From positions 44,727 to 108,726 of the forward strand of contig NZ_JALPRX010000034.1 in the NCBI RefSeq assembly GCF_023223525.1: a DNA stretch of 64,000 nucleotides, given 5' to 3'. Source of the stretch: Roseomonas acroporae (GTDB lineage Bacteria > Pseudomonadota > Alphaproteobacteria > Acetobacterales > Acetobacteraceae). The stretch's first letter is position 1. The number at the start of each line of letters is the position of its first letter. Positions 48,952 to 57,641 of the stretch are shown piece after piece. Made by a program: the position numbers and the translations under genes. The notes under the pieces were generated by a model that was given only the letters and a program-made list of their open reading frames with translations, made no database searches and was not told the origin of the DNA.

Positions 48952-49488
48952 ATGCGCTCCGCGCCGCTCGCCTTCGCCCTGCCGACCCTCACCATCGCCG
49001 GCCTCGCCCTGGCGCCGGCCCATGCCGTGCAGGCGCGCGAGCTGACCGTCACGGTCGAGATCCCGCGCCTGGACGTCGCGGAGTACCACCGCCCCTACGT
49101 CGCCATCTGGCTGGAGCGGCCGGACCAGTCGACCGCGGCCAACCTCGCCGTCTGGTACGACGTGGCCAAGCGCAACAAGGAAGGCGAGCAGTGGCTCAAG
49201 GATCTGCGGCAGTGGTGGCGCCGCGGCGGCCGCGAGCTGCAGATGCCGGTGGACGGCGTCTCCGGCGCGACGCGCGCGCCCGGCCGGCAGACCCTGACCG
49301 TCGGCGGCGACGCCCTCGCCCGGCTGCCGGCCGGCCAGTACAACCTCGTGGTCGAGGCGGCGCGCGAGGGCGGCGGGCGCGAGGTGGTGCGCGTCCCGGT
49401 GCAGTGGCCCGCCGCCGGCGCCGTCGCGACCGGCAGCGCCCAGGGCTCCTCGGAGCTCGGCGCCGTCGGCGTCGAGGTGAAGCCGTGA
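48952..49488 (+). CDS. DUF2271 periplasmic protein with ApbE-type flavinylation motif
   Basis: 178 residues with a Sec leader (FALPTLTIAGLALAPAHA), so it acts outside the cytoplasm. DUF2271 features: LTVTVEIPRLDVAEYHRPYVAIWLE in sections, AVWYDVAKRNKEGEQWL, LRQWWRRGGRE. The segment DGVSGATRAPG (D101 to T107) fits the Dxx(S/T)gA(T/S) consensus at which ApbE attaches FMN to threonine, making T107 the predicted site. ApbE itself is encoded two genes downstream. It is probably a covalent flavoprotein accepting electrons from the PepSY membrane protein. ATG 48952 is 11 bases past the upstream stop. Confidence 0.85.
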   Translation: MRSAPLAFALPTLTIAGLALAPAHAVQARELTVTVEIPRLDVAEYHRPYVAIWLERPDQSTAANLAVWYDVAKRNKEGEQWLKDLRQWWRRGGRELQMPVDGVSGATRAPGRQTLTVGGDALARLPAGQYNLVVEAAREGGGREVVRVPVQWPAAGAVATGSAQGSSELGAVGVEVKP

Positions 49489-49598
49489 TCCCGCCCGCCG
49501 CCCGGCCGGTATTCGGCTGGCGCCGCGGTCCTGCCCGGCGCCAGGATATGCCGCCGTCCCGCCCCGCAACGGTCGTCGCAACCAGAAAGGCCCCCGCC

Positions 49599-50423
49599 AT
49601 GCGCCTCGCCCGCCCCGTGCCCAAGCTCGCGCTCGCCGCCCTGCTCGCCGTGCCCCTGCTTGCCGTGCCGATCGCGGCCGACGCACACCGGCCCTGGCTG
49701 GAGCCCTCCTCCACCGTGCTGTCGGGCACCGATGCCTGGGTGAGCTTCGACGCCGGCGTCTCCACCGACCCGTTCATCCGCGACCACGCCCCGATGCAGC
49801 TCGGCGGGCTGGTGGTGACGGCCCCGGACGGCTCGCACCCCGCCGTCGAGAACCAGGCGCGCGGCCGCTTCCGCAGCGTCTTCGACGTGCACCTGAACCA
49901 GCCGGGCACCTGGCGGATCACGGTGATGAACGAGGGCTTCTTCGGCAGTTGGCGGCAGAACGGCGAGCAGCGCCGCTTCCGCGGCACGCGCGAGGCCTTC
50001 GAGCGCGAGGTGCCGGCCAATGCCGAGGGGCTGCGCGCCACCGCCATGATCGGCCGCATCGAGACCTTCGCCACCCTCGGCCGCCCCACCACGGAGAACC
50101 TGCAGCCCACCGGCCGCGGGCTGGAGCTGGTGCCGGTGACGCACCCGAACGACCTCACCGCCGGCGCGGAATCGCGCTTCCGGCTGGTGCTCGACGGCGC
50201 GCCGGCCGCCGGGGTGGACGTCACGGTGATCCCGGGCGGCACGCGCTACCGCGAGCGGCCGAACGAGATCCGCGCCAGGACCGCCGCCGATGGCAGCTTC
50301 GCCGTCACCCTGCCCGAGCCCGGCCTGTACTGGCTCGGCGCCTCGGTGCGCGACGACAAGTCCGGCATCCCGAACGTGATGCGCAACGCGAGCTACAACG
50401 CGACTCTGGAGGTGCTGCCCTGA
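49599..50423 (+). CDS. DUF4198 periplasmic protein
   Basis: 274 residues from ATG 49599 (AGAAAGG upstream). Sec leader LALAALLAVPLLAVPIAADA, then the DUF4198 start HRPWLEPSSTVLSGTDAWVSFDA, with two beta-sandwich-like repeats. The C-terminal part (GAPAAGVDVTVIPGGTRYR, ADGSFAVTLPEPGLYWLGA) is an Ig-like carrier domain. DUF4198 proteins are linked to metal (nickel, cobalt, iron) uptake at the outer face of the cell, but no enzyme activity is known. It sits between the DUF2271 and ApbE genes and is probably the metal-binding or delivery partner of the electron-transfer system. Confidence 0.85.
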   Translation: MRLARPVPKLALAALLAVPLLAVPIAADAHRPWLEPSSTVLSGTDAWVSFDAGVSTDPFIRDHAPMQLGGLVVTAPDGSHPAVENQARGRFRSVFDVHLNQPGTWRITVMNEGFFGSWRQNGEQRRFRGTREAFEREVPANAEGLRATAMIGRIETFATLGRPTTENLQPTGRGLELVPVTHPNDLTAGAESRFRLVLDGAPAAGVDVTVIPGGTRYRERPNEIRARTAADGSFAVTLPEPGLYWLGASVRDDKSGIPNVMRNASYNATLEVLP

Positions 50424-50457
50424 GCCTGCCGGCGGGCAACGGGACGCTGCCGCCCGC

Positions 50458-51501
50458 GTGACGCGCATCCTGGTCCCGCCGCTGCCCTCGGCGCCCCGCC
50501 GCGCCGAGGGCGCCGTGCTGGGCTTCGCCGGCCGCACCATGGGCACGGGCTGGTCGGTGCGGCTGGTGTCGCCTCCCGGCGCGCGGCCGGCGTCGCTGCA
50601 GGCCGGCATCCAGGCGCGGCTCGACCGCGTGGTGCGGCAGATGAGCGGCTGGGAGGCGGATTCCGACCTCTCGCGCTTCAACCGCGCCCCGCCCGGGACG
50701 CGGCAGAGGCTGCCGCCGGAATTCGCCGCCGTGCTGCGCGCCGGGCTCGACATCGCCGAGGCCACGGGCGGCGCCTTCGATCCCACCATGGCGCCGCTGG
50801 TCGATCTGTGGGGCTTCGGGCCGCGCCCGGCGGCGGGCGAGGAGCCGCCCGACGCGGCCTCGGTGCGGGCGGCCCTGGCGCGCGTCGGCTGGGCGCGGCT
50901 GCGCCTCGACGGCGACACGCTGCTCCAGCCCGGCGGCGCGGCGCTCGACCTCTCGGGCATCGCCAAGGGCTACGGCGTGGATTCGGTGGCGGAATTCCTG
51001 GCCGGCGAGGGCATCGCCGCCTTTCTCGTGGAGGTGGGCGGCGAGCTGCGCGGCGCGGGAGTGAAGCCGGATGGCAACCCCTGGTGGGTGGCGCTGGAGG
51101 ACCCGCCAGCGGAAGCACGAGGGGAGATGCCGAGGGAGATCCCGGGGGAGGCAGCGGGGGAGGCGCCCGCGCCGGCGGCCGGGCCCTTCCTGGTCGCGCT
51201 GCACGGGCTCGCCGTCGCCACCTCCGGCAACTACCGCCGCTTCCTCGTGCATGGCGGCCAGCGCCTCGGCCACACGCTGGACCCGCGCACCGGCTGGCCG
51301 GTGGAGGCGGGCGGCGGCGCGCCGGACGCGGTCACGGTGCTGCACGCAAGCTGCATGCGGGCCGACGCGCTCGCCACCGCCCTCGCCGTGCTCGGCCACG
51401 AGGCGGGCCTGGCGCACGCGGCACGGCACGGCATCGCCGCGCTGTTCCGCGCGGGTATCTCGGCGCGGATGTCGCCCGCCTTCCGCGCCATGCTCGACTG
51501 A
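50458..51501 (+). CDS. apbE: FAD:protein FMN transferase ApbE
   Basis: 347 residues; GTG start at 50458. Motifs: RTMGTGWSVRL near the start, GAFDPTMAPLVDLWGFG, LDLSGIAKGYGVDSVAEFL (metal/FAD site), LVEVGGELRGAG, ATSGNYRR, LGHTLDPRTGWPV and ADALATALAVLG. It transfers FMN from FAD to a threonine on target proteins; the DUF2271 protein two genes upstream is the obvious target. No signal peptide or lipobox is visible, and no in-frame earlier start exists, while most ApbE proteins are exported. The insertion EARGEMPREIPGEAAGEAP near residue 222 is an acidic repeat. Confidence 0.93.
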   Translation: MTRILVPPLPSAPRRAEGAVLGFAGRTMGTGWSVRLVSPPGARPASLQAGIQARLDRVVRQMSGWEADSDLSRFNRAPPGTRQRLPPEFAAVLRAGLDIAEATGGAFDPTMAPLVDLWGFGPRPAAGEEPPDAASVRAALARVGWARLRLDGDTLLQPGGAALDLSGIAKGYGVDSVAEFLAGEGIAAFLVEVGGELRGAGVKPDGNPWWVALEDPPAEARGEMPREIPGEAAGEAPAPAAGPFLVALHGLAVATSGNYRRFLVHGGQRLGHTLDPRTGWPVEAGGGAPDAVTVLHASCMRADALATALAVLGHEAGLAHAARHGIAALFRAGISARMSPAFRAMLD

Positions 51502-51519
51502 CCAACGGAGCCCCCGCCC

Positions 51520-53049
51520 TTGCCGCCGGAAACGCGACGCCTGCTGCTGGCGCTGCTCGTGCTGCTGCTCTACGCCGGCTTCTGCCTCGCCGTCTGGGCC
51601 GTGCGCCGCTGGCGGCGCGGCGGCTTCCGCCGGCCCGGGCGGGCGGACCGGCAGCCGGACCTGCTGGTCGCCTATGCCAGCCAGACCGGCTCGGCCGAAC
51701 GCCTCGCCCTCGGCGCCGCGCGGTCGCTGCAGGGGGCGGGGCTGAACGTCGCGGTGGCGGGCTTCGAGGCGCTGGGCCCGGACACGCTGCGCGCCGCCCG
51801 CCGCGCCCTGTTCGTCGTCAGCACCACGGGCGAGGGCGACGCGCCCGACCATGCCATCCGCTTCGTCCGCCGCACCATGGCGGCGGCGCCGGACCTCTCG
51901 GCGCTGGGCTACGGGCTGCTGGCGCTGGGCGACCGCTCCTACGCGCAGTACTGCGCCTTCGGCCGCCGGCTGGACGCCTGGCTGCGCGAGCGCGGCGCGA
52001 CGCCCCTCTTCGAGCGCATCGAGGCGGACCGGCTGGACGAGCCCGAACTGCGCCGCTGGCGCGAGAGCCTGGCCGCCCTCGCCGGCATCGCCCCCGACGA
52101 GGCGGGCGAAGCGGCCTCCGAGGCCGGCTCCTCCCCCGGCTTCTCGCCCTGGCGCCTCGCCGCCCGCACCCTGCTCAACCCGGGCAGCCTCGGCCGCCCG
52201 GTCTTCCTGCTGTCGCTGGCCCCCGTCCCGGGGGCGGCCCCCGGCACGATGCCCGACTGGGAGGCGGGCGACATCGCCGAGATCCGGCCACGCAACGCCC
52301 CGGCCGCGCTGGCGGCCACCCTCGCCGCCCTCGGGCTGCCCGAGGATGCCGACAGCACGGCGGCGCTGGCCAGCCGCGCCCTGCCGGAGCAGCCGGGGCC
52401 GCTGCGCGGCCTCGCCCCCGCCGCCCTCGCCGACCGGCTGCCGCTGCTGGCGCCGCGCGAGTACTCGGTCGCCTCGCTGCCGGCGGATGGCCGGCTGGAG
52501 CTGATCGTGCGGCAGGCGGCGCGGCCGGACGGCACCCCCGGCCTCGCCTCCGGCTGGCTCACCGCGCAGCTGCGGATCGGCGAGACGGTGCCGCTGCGGC
52601 TGCGCCCGAACCGCGGCTTCCACGCGCCGGAACCCGCGCGGCCGCTGCTCCTGATCGGCAACGGCACCGGCCTGGCCGGGCTGCGCGCGCATCTCCGCGC
52701 GCGCGAACGCCTCGGCGCCCGGCGCAACTGGCTGGTGTTCGGCGAGCGCCAGCGCGCGCACGACTTCCTGCTGCGGGACGAGCTGGAGGGCTGGCGCGCC
52801 TCGGGGGTGCTGGAACGGCTCGACCTCGCCTTCTCCCGCGACCAGCCGGAGCGGGTCTACGTCCAGCACCGGCTGCGCGAGGCGGCGGAGGCGCTGCGCG
52901 GCTGGGTCGCCGAGGGCGCCGCCATCCTCGTCTGCGGCAGCCTGGAGGGCATGGCCGGCGACGTGCACGCGGCCCTGGAGTCGATCCTGGGCGGGTCCGT
53001 GGTGGAGGAGATGCGGGCGGACGGGCGCTACCGCCGGGACGTGTACTGA
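51520..53049 (+). CDS. membrane-anchored NADPH flavoprotein reductase (sulfite reductase alpha/CPR-like)
   Basis: 509 residues; TTG start at 51520 with CGGAG upstream. One N-terminal membrane helix ([21 protein letters not shown]). Flavodoxin domain about 47-190 with [12 protein letters not shown] (FMN), [12 protein letters not shown] and [12 protein letters not shown]. Ferredoxin-reductase domain with [10 protein letters not shown] (FAD), [33 protein letters not shown] and [15 protein letters not shown] (NADPH), and the CPR-like aromatic C-terminus RRDVY. It should draw electrons from NADPH in the cytoplasm and pass them to the PepSY membrane protein. A strong hairpin terminator follows. Confidence 0.92.
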   Translation: MPPETRRLLLALLVLLLYAGFCLAVWAVRRWRRGGFRRPGRADRQPDLLVAYASQTGSAERLALGAARSLQGAGLNVAVAGFEALGPDTLRAARRALFVVSTTGEGDAPDHAIRFVRRTMAAAPDLSALGYGLLALGDRSYAQYCAFGRRLDAWLRERGATPLFERIEADRLDEPELRRWRESLAALAGIAPDEAGEAASEAGSSPGFSPWRLAARTLLNPGSLGRPVFLLSLAPVPGAAPGTMPDWEAGDIAEIRPRNAPAALAATLAALGLPEDADSTAALASRALPEQPGPLRGLAPAALADRLPLLAPREYSVASLPADGRLELIVRQAARPDGTPGLASGWLTAQLRIGETVPLRLRPNRGFHAPEPARPLLLIGNGTGLAGLRAHLRARERLGARRNWLVFGERQRAHDFLLRDELEGWRASGVLERLDLAFSRDQPERVYVQHRLREAAEALRGWVAEGAAILVCGSLEGMAGDVHAALESILGGSVVEEMRADGRYRRDVY

Positions 53050-53050
53050 C

Positions 53051-53086
53051 GCCGGCCCGCACGGCTCCCGCCCCGTGCGGGCCGGC
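53051..53086 (+). terminator. perfect 14-base-pair hairpin after the flavoprotein gene
   Basis: GCCGGCCCGCACGG (53051-53064) and CCGTGCGGGCCGGC (53073-53086) are exact complements with an 8-base loop, starting one base after the stop codon. No T-run follows, so termination may be weak or need Rho; it also may protect the message end. Confidence 0.55.
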
Positions 53087-53197
53087 ATCGCGCGGGGCCG
53101 GCGGGGCGGCCGCGCGCCGAACCGACGGCTCCCACGGGTCCGTGCCGGTGCGGATCCGCATGAGGGCGCCCGGGACGAGAGCGCCCGGGCGGGCCGC

Positions 53198-54310
53198 TCA
53201 GCCGATCCAGCCCCGCGCCCGGATCGCCGCCGCGACGCGCCCGCTCTCGTCCAGCGGCCGGCGCGCGAAGGGCGCCGGCGCCGCCTCCAGCGGCCGCGCC
53301 TCGCCCGCCGCGTAGAGCGCCGCGTGCAGCGCGCGCTGCCGCGTCCCGCCCACCAGGTCGGCCACGAAGACCGGCGCCGCCGTCGCCAGCGCCTCGGACA
53401 GCATCGAGACGGACTCGCCCGTCACCACCACCGCGTCGGCCCAGGCGAGCAGGCCGGCATAGGGATTCGGCCCGCCGTCGCCCCAGCGGAACAGGCGGTG
53501 CGGCACGGGCTGCGTCCCGTCGTCTCCCCCTGCGGCCAGCGCCCCGGCCAGCGCCGCCGCCGCCGCCGCCCCGGTGCGGCGGCTGGTGGTGGCCAGCACG
53601 CTGCCCGCGAAGCCCGCGACGCGCCGGCCGAGCGCCGCCGCCGCCGCCGGGTCCAGGCCGGAATCGTCGCGCACCCTGCCGCCCACCAGCAGCGCCACGC
53701 GCGGCCGCGGCAACGCCGCGAACGCGGCCCATTCCGTGCGCGCCGCCGCGAGCCGCCCGGGCGAGAGACGGTGCGTGGCCCCGAGGATCGGCAGGATGTT
53801 CGGCACCGCCCCCGCCCCTTCCGGCGACCCCTCCGGAGATCCCCCCGGAGATCCCTCGGGCGGCCCGTCGTGGCGGCCGATCACCAGCAGGTCGAAGCGG
53901 TCCCGGCCGAAGCGCGGATCCATGCAGTGGACGGTGCGCGCCCCGCGCCGGCCCAGCCAGAGCGCCGCCGGCGCCGCGCGCCGGCCGGCCGAGAGCACCA
54001 GCCGCGGCCAGGGGGGCACGAAGGCCGCGCGCGTCGCGGCGTCGAGGCCGAGCAGGGTCGGCCAGCGCAGCGGCAGACCGGCCAGAGGGGACCAGGCCAG
54101 CGGCACCGGCCGGAAGGGCAGGCCGAGGCGCTCGGCGATGCCCAGCGCCTGCGCCGCCGTGCCCGCGCGCGGGTCCACCAGCACCCAGACCGGCGCCGTG
54201 CCCGATCCCGCCCCCGGCTCCGGCGGGGCGGCGGATGGCGCGGCCCGCGACGGGCCGGCCGCCGGCAAGCCCGGCGCCGCGCCGGCCCCTGCCCCGCCAT
54301 CCGCACTCAT
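53198..54310 (-). CDS. mitochondrial fission ELM1-like family protein (DUF1022)
   Basis: 370 residues from ATG 54310. After a low-complexity GAP-rich start of 35 residues comes the ELM1 core: [71 protein letters not shown] and [15 protein letters not shown]. The family resembles GT-B glycosyltransferases and is common in Alphaproteobacteria, where it is often found near cell-envelope genes. Its function in bacteria is not established. A small [12 protein letters not shown] repeat interrupts the middle. Convergent with the flavoprotein gene and divergent from pyrE. Confidence 0.85.
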   Translation of the reverse strand: MSADGGAGAGAAPGLPAAGPSRAAPSAAPPEPGAGSGTAPVWVLVDPRAGTAAQALGIAERLGLPFRPVPLAWSPLAGLPLRWPTLLGLDAATRAAFVPPWPRLVLSAGRRAAPAALWLGRRGARTVHCMDPRFGRDRFDLLVIGRHDGPPEGSPGGSPEGSPEGAGAVPNILPILGATHRLSPGRLAAARTEWAAFAALPRPRVALLVGGRVRDDSGLDPAAAAALGRRVAGFAGSVLATTSRRTGAAAAAALAGALAAGGDDGTQPVPHRLFRWGDGGPNPYAGLLAWADAVVVTGESVSMLSEALATAAPVFVADLVGGTRQRALHAALYAAGEARPLEAAPAPFARRPLDESGRVAAAIRARGWIG

Positions 54311-54385
54311 GGACGCCAGCCCGCCGTCTGGCCTACAGGGGGCGCGCAAGCCACCCGCGCGACACCACGAGCAAGGAGAAGCCGC

Positions 54386-55108
54386 ATGCCCGCGCCGCAC
54401 GCCTCGGACTGGGACCGCGATGCCGCGCTGACCACGGCGCGCATCCTGCTGGAGATCAAGGCCGTCAATTTCCGTCCCGAGGAGCCCTACACCTTCACCT
54501 CGGGCTGGAAGAGCCCCGTCTACATCGACTGCCGAAAGATCATCTACTTCCCCCGCGCCCGCAACCGCATCTGCGACCTCGGCGTCGAGAAGATCGGCCG
54601 CCACGTCGGCTACGAGAGCATCGACGTGGTGGCGGGCGGCGAGACCGCCGGCATTCCCTTCGCCGCCTGGTTCGCCGACCGCATGCTCACGCCCATGGCC
54701 TATGTCCGCAAGAAGCCCAAGGGCTTCGGCCGCGGCGCGCAGATCGAGGGCGACGTGCCGGAGGGCCAGCGCACCCTGCTGGTCGAGGACCTGACCACCG
54801 ATGGCGGCTCCAAGATCCGCTTCGCCCGCGCGCTGCGCGAGGCCGGCGCGATCGTGGACCACACCTTCGTGGTGTTCTTCTACGGCGTGTTCCCCGGCGC
54901 CTTCGAGACGCTGAACGAGATGGGCGTCTCGCTGCACCACCTCTGCACCTGGTGGGACGTGCTGGAGGTGTGCCGCGAGCGCCCCTACTTCGACGACGCC
55001 GCGCTGAAGGAGGTGCGGCGCTTCCTGGAGAACCCGGTCGGCTGGTCGCGCGACCACGGCGGCATCGGCAGCCTCGCCGAGGCGCAGGCGAAGCAGGACG
55101 GGGCCTGA
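54386..55108 (+). CDS. pyrE: orotate phosphoribosyltransferase
   Basis: 240 residues from ATG 54386 (AAGGAGAAGCCGC upstream). PRPP-binding motif [16 protein letters not shown], orotate-site segments [17 protein letters not shown] and [12 protein letters not shown]. It adds ribose phosphate to orotate to give OMP in pyrimidine synthesis, in the cytoplasm. The C-terminal extension ([16 protein letters not shown] onwards) is typical of the alphaproteobacterial OMP synthase type. Stand-alone gene; the divergent ELM1 gene starts 75 bases away. Confidence 0.96.
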   Translation: MPAPHASDWDRDAALTTARILLEIKAVNFRPEEPYTFTSGWKSPVYIDCRKIIYFPRARNRICDLGVEKIGRHVGYESIDVVAGGETAGIPFAAWFADRMLTPMAYVRKKPKGFGRGAQIEGDVPEGQRTLLVEDLTTDGGSKIRFARALREAGAIVDHTFVVFFYGVFPGAFETLNEMGVSLHHLCTWWDVLEVCRERPYFDDAALKEVRRFLENPVGWSRDHGGIGSLAEAQAKQDGA

Positions 55109-55266
55109 CACGGGCGGCGGGCACCCCTCCCCGGGAACCCGCCGGCCGGCGCCGGCCGCCGGCGGAGCGGGGGCCGGAGCGGACCGCCGGCGGACGGCTA
55201 CGCCCGGCGGCGTGAATCCGCCCGGAAAGCGACGGGACGGGGCAGGCCGTGCGGAGCGGCCCCGCG

Positions 55267-56238
55267 CTACTCCAGCGTGATGCGCCGGCTGGTGATGATG
55301 TCCTGCCACATGCGCCGGTCGTGCTCCATCAGCGCCGCCAGCTCCTCGGGCGAGCCGGTGGCGACGTCGGCCCCCTGCCCGATCAGCCGCGCCTTCACCT
55401 CCTCGTTGCCCAGCGCCGCGCGCAGCGCCGCGTTGAGCCGGCCGATCATCGGCGCCGGCGTGCCGGCGGTGGTGTAGAGCCCGTACCAGGTGGCGTAGCG
55501 GAAGCCGGGCAGCCCCTGCGTCTCCAGCACCGGCAGGTCGCGCAGCTCCGGCACCTGGGTCGGCGCGGTGAGGCCGAGGGCGCGCACGGCGCCGCTGGCG
55601 ATGATCGGCATCAGCCCGCCCGCGCTCATGAACACCGCCTGGGTGCGCCCGGTCATGAGGTCGGTCATCAGGGTGGAGCCGTCGCGGTAGGGGACGTGCA
55701 CGCCCTCGATGCCGGCGATGGACTGGAACAGCTCGGCGCCGAGATGCGAGACGCCGCCGGTGCCGGGCGAGGCGAAGTTCACCTGCCCCGGGTTGGCCTT
55801 GGCGTAGGCGATGAACTCGCGCACGTCGCGCACCGGCAGCTTGCCGCTGACCAGGAAGACGTGCGCGTTCTGGCAGACCAGCCCGACCGGCGCGACCAGC
55901 GGCGGCGTGTCGGCGGCGGCGCGGTTGGTCATCGGGTTGATGACGACGTTGCCGAGGGCGCCGAGGAACAGCGTGTGCCCGTCCGGCGCGGCGCGGCCGA
56001 CGGTGCGCATGGCGACGATGCCGGTGCCGCCGGTGAGGTTCTCCACCACCACGGGCTGGCCGACCTCGGTGCCGAGCTGGCGGCCCAGCTCACGCGCGAT
56101 CACGTCGGCGCCGGTGCCCGTGCCGAAGGCGAGGATCAGGCGCAGCGGGTGGTTGAAGGCCGGGTCGGCGGCGCGGGCGGCGGCCGGCACGGCCAGCAGC
56201 GAGGCGGCGGCGGCGAGGCGGCGGCGGGTGAGTGTCAT
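55267..56238 (-). CDS. tripartite tricarboxylate transporter substrate-binding protein (TctC/Bug family)
   Basis: 323 residues. Leader MTLTRRRLAAAASLLAVPAAARA. Bug core: HPLRLILAFGTGTGADVIARELG, VVVENLTGGTGIVAMR, APDGHTLFLGA, VPYRDGSTLMTDLMTGR, LPVLETQGLPGFR. It is the most distant of the four Bug proteins here: the usual FPPGGxxD loop reads FGTGTGADV. Periplasmic receptor of unknown ligand, without TctA/TctB neighbours. The 144 bases upstream contain GGGCCCAGGCGGC-like direct repeats. Confidence 0.9.
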   Translation of the reverse strand: MTLTRRRLAAAASLLAVPAAARAADPAFNHPLRLILAFGTGTGADVIARELGRQLGTEVGQPVVVENLTGGTGIVAMRTVGRAAPDGHTLFLGALGNVVINPMTNRAAADTPPLVAPVGLVCQNAHVFLVSGKLPVRDVREFIAYAKANPGQVNFASPGTGGVSHLGAELFQSIAGIEGVHVPYRDGSTLMTDLMTGRTQAVFMSAGGLMPIIASGAVRALGLTAPTQVPELRDLPVLETQGLPGFRYATWYGLYTTAGTPAPMIGRLNAALRAALGNEEVKARLIGQGADVATGSPEELAALMEHDRRMWQDIITSRRITLE

Positions 56239-56382
56239 GCGGATCGGTCTCCCTGGCGGGAGACATAGACGCTGCGGGTCGCGGTGCCCAGGCGACGGGG
56301 CCCAGGCGGCGGTGCCCAGGCGGCGGCGCGCGGCTCCCCGGCGGCAGCGACGCGTGGCCCGTCGGCGCGCGGCGTCGTGCCG

Positions 56383-57483
56383 TCAGCCGATCGGCATCGC
56401 CCGCGGCTCGTGGATCGGGCAGCCGTTCAGCGCGGCGCGCCGGGCGGCGGAAACCGGATAGACCGCCCGACGCGCCCGCATCACGTTGCCCAGCGGCCGG
56501 TGCGCCGCGATGCCGTGCCAGGGCGAGAAGGACAGCCCGTCATCCACCGCGCGCGACCGCTCCGGCGACCAGCTCTCCTGCGCCGCGACCGCGATGCTGG
56601 CGACCGGCAGGTACGGGTTTTCCGCCTCCGGCCATTCGGCGGCGGCGTCCTCGATCGGATTCGCCTCGGCGTCCCGGCGCAGCTGCGCGCGCAGCGTCCA
56701 GCTTCCGCCCTCCTTCGCCAGCACCGCGGCGACCTCCTCGCGGATGGCGTCCTCGCGGCCGTCGAGGTCGAATTCCCGATCCGCCAGCGCCCGGAAATTC
56801 GCCGATTCCGGCACCACGTCGAGCTTGGCCACGTACGCGCCGAAGCGCAGCGGCGCCTGGCTGCCGAAACGCTCGCCGAGCGGGTTGAGCAGCGGGAAGC
56901 CGCCCAGCGTCTTCACGATCTGGCTGCCGCCGCCGACCGCCTCCAGCGCCCGCTCGACCGGCCGCAGCACGGCGGAGAGCGCGGACTTCGCCCAGGCCGC
57001 GCGGTCCGTCGTGGCGGCGAGCAGCTTCAGGCTCTTCAGGAATCCCTCGGCATCGGGCGCCGAGAAGGTGGTGCCGGCGGCGAACAGGAAATCCTGCGTC
57101 GTGTCCCCCTCGGCGCCGGGCAGGCGCTCGCCCTCGACGTCGAGCAGCTTCAGCGCGAAGCCGCGCGGGATCGACACGGAATCGCTCAGGATGTCGCCGG
57201 CGATGGAGGAGAGCCGCACCACCGCCTCGTAGGCGCGCGGCCCGGCGAAGACGCCCTGCGCGAGTTCCGGCGGCAGGCCGGGATGCACCGTCACCCGCGC
57301 CGCCAGCAGGGCATGGCTCTTGGCGTGCACGCCGCGCACGGCGTGGCCGAGGTCCCGGTGCACCTGGTCGATGATCCCGGTGATGGTGTGGCCCAGGCCG
57401 ATCCCGACCATCGCCTCGTCGGGGCGCGGCGTCTCCTGGTCGTCCGCGTAGGGGATGGGCGGAGGCAGCGGCTGATCCGGCAT
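56383..57483 (-). CDS. catalase-family protein (heme, small-domain type)
   Basis: 366 residues from ATG 57483 (AAGGACC upstream). The catalase-like fold is suggested by RDLGHAVRGVHAKSHALLAARVTV (distal histidine region), RLSSIAGDILSD, RGFALKLLDVEGERLPG, TQDFLFAAG and the C-terminal FSPWHGIAAHRPLGNVMRARRAVY with an RxxxY heme-ligand pattern. It is shorter than true catalases (about 480+). Such proteins may be peroxidases or lipid-hydroperoxide-handling enzymes. It lies downstream of the ECF sigma/anti-sigma genes on the same strand, suggesting control by that sigma factor. Confidence 0.82.
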   Translation of the reverse strand: MPDQPLPPPIPYADDQETPRPDEAMVGIGLGHTITGIIDQVHRDLGHAVRGVHAKSHALLAARVTVHPGLPPELAQGVFAGPRAYEAVVRLSSIAGDILSDSVSIPRGFALKLLDVEGERLPGAEGDTTQDFLFAAGTTFSAPDAEGFLKSLKLLAATTDRAAWAKSALSAVLRPVERALEAVGGGSQIVKTLGGFPLLNPLGERFGSQAPLRFGAYVAKLDVVPESANFRALADREFDLDGREDAIREEVAAVLAKEGGSWTLRAQLRRDAEANPIEDAAAEWPEAENPYLPVASIAVAAQESWSPERSRAVDDGLSFSPWHGIAAHRPLGNVMRARRAVYPVSAARRAALNGCPIHEPRAMPIG

Positions 57484-57641
57484 GCGGACGGTCCTTGCGA
57501 AAGGGATGCTCCCTCCCAGGACGCCGCAGGGCCGCATGGAGTTGCGGGCACAAGGTCGTGCCGAGGCATGCGCGGCCGGACGCCCCCGGCGCACCCCGCG
57601 TTCTCCCGGATCACCCCGCCCGCGGCCCGCCCGGAACGGAT

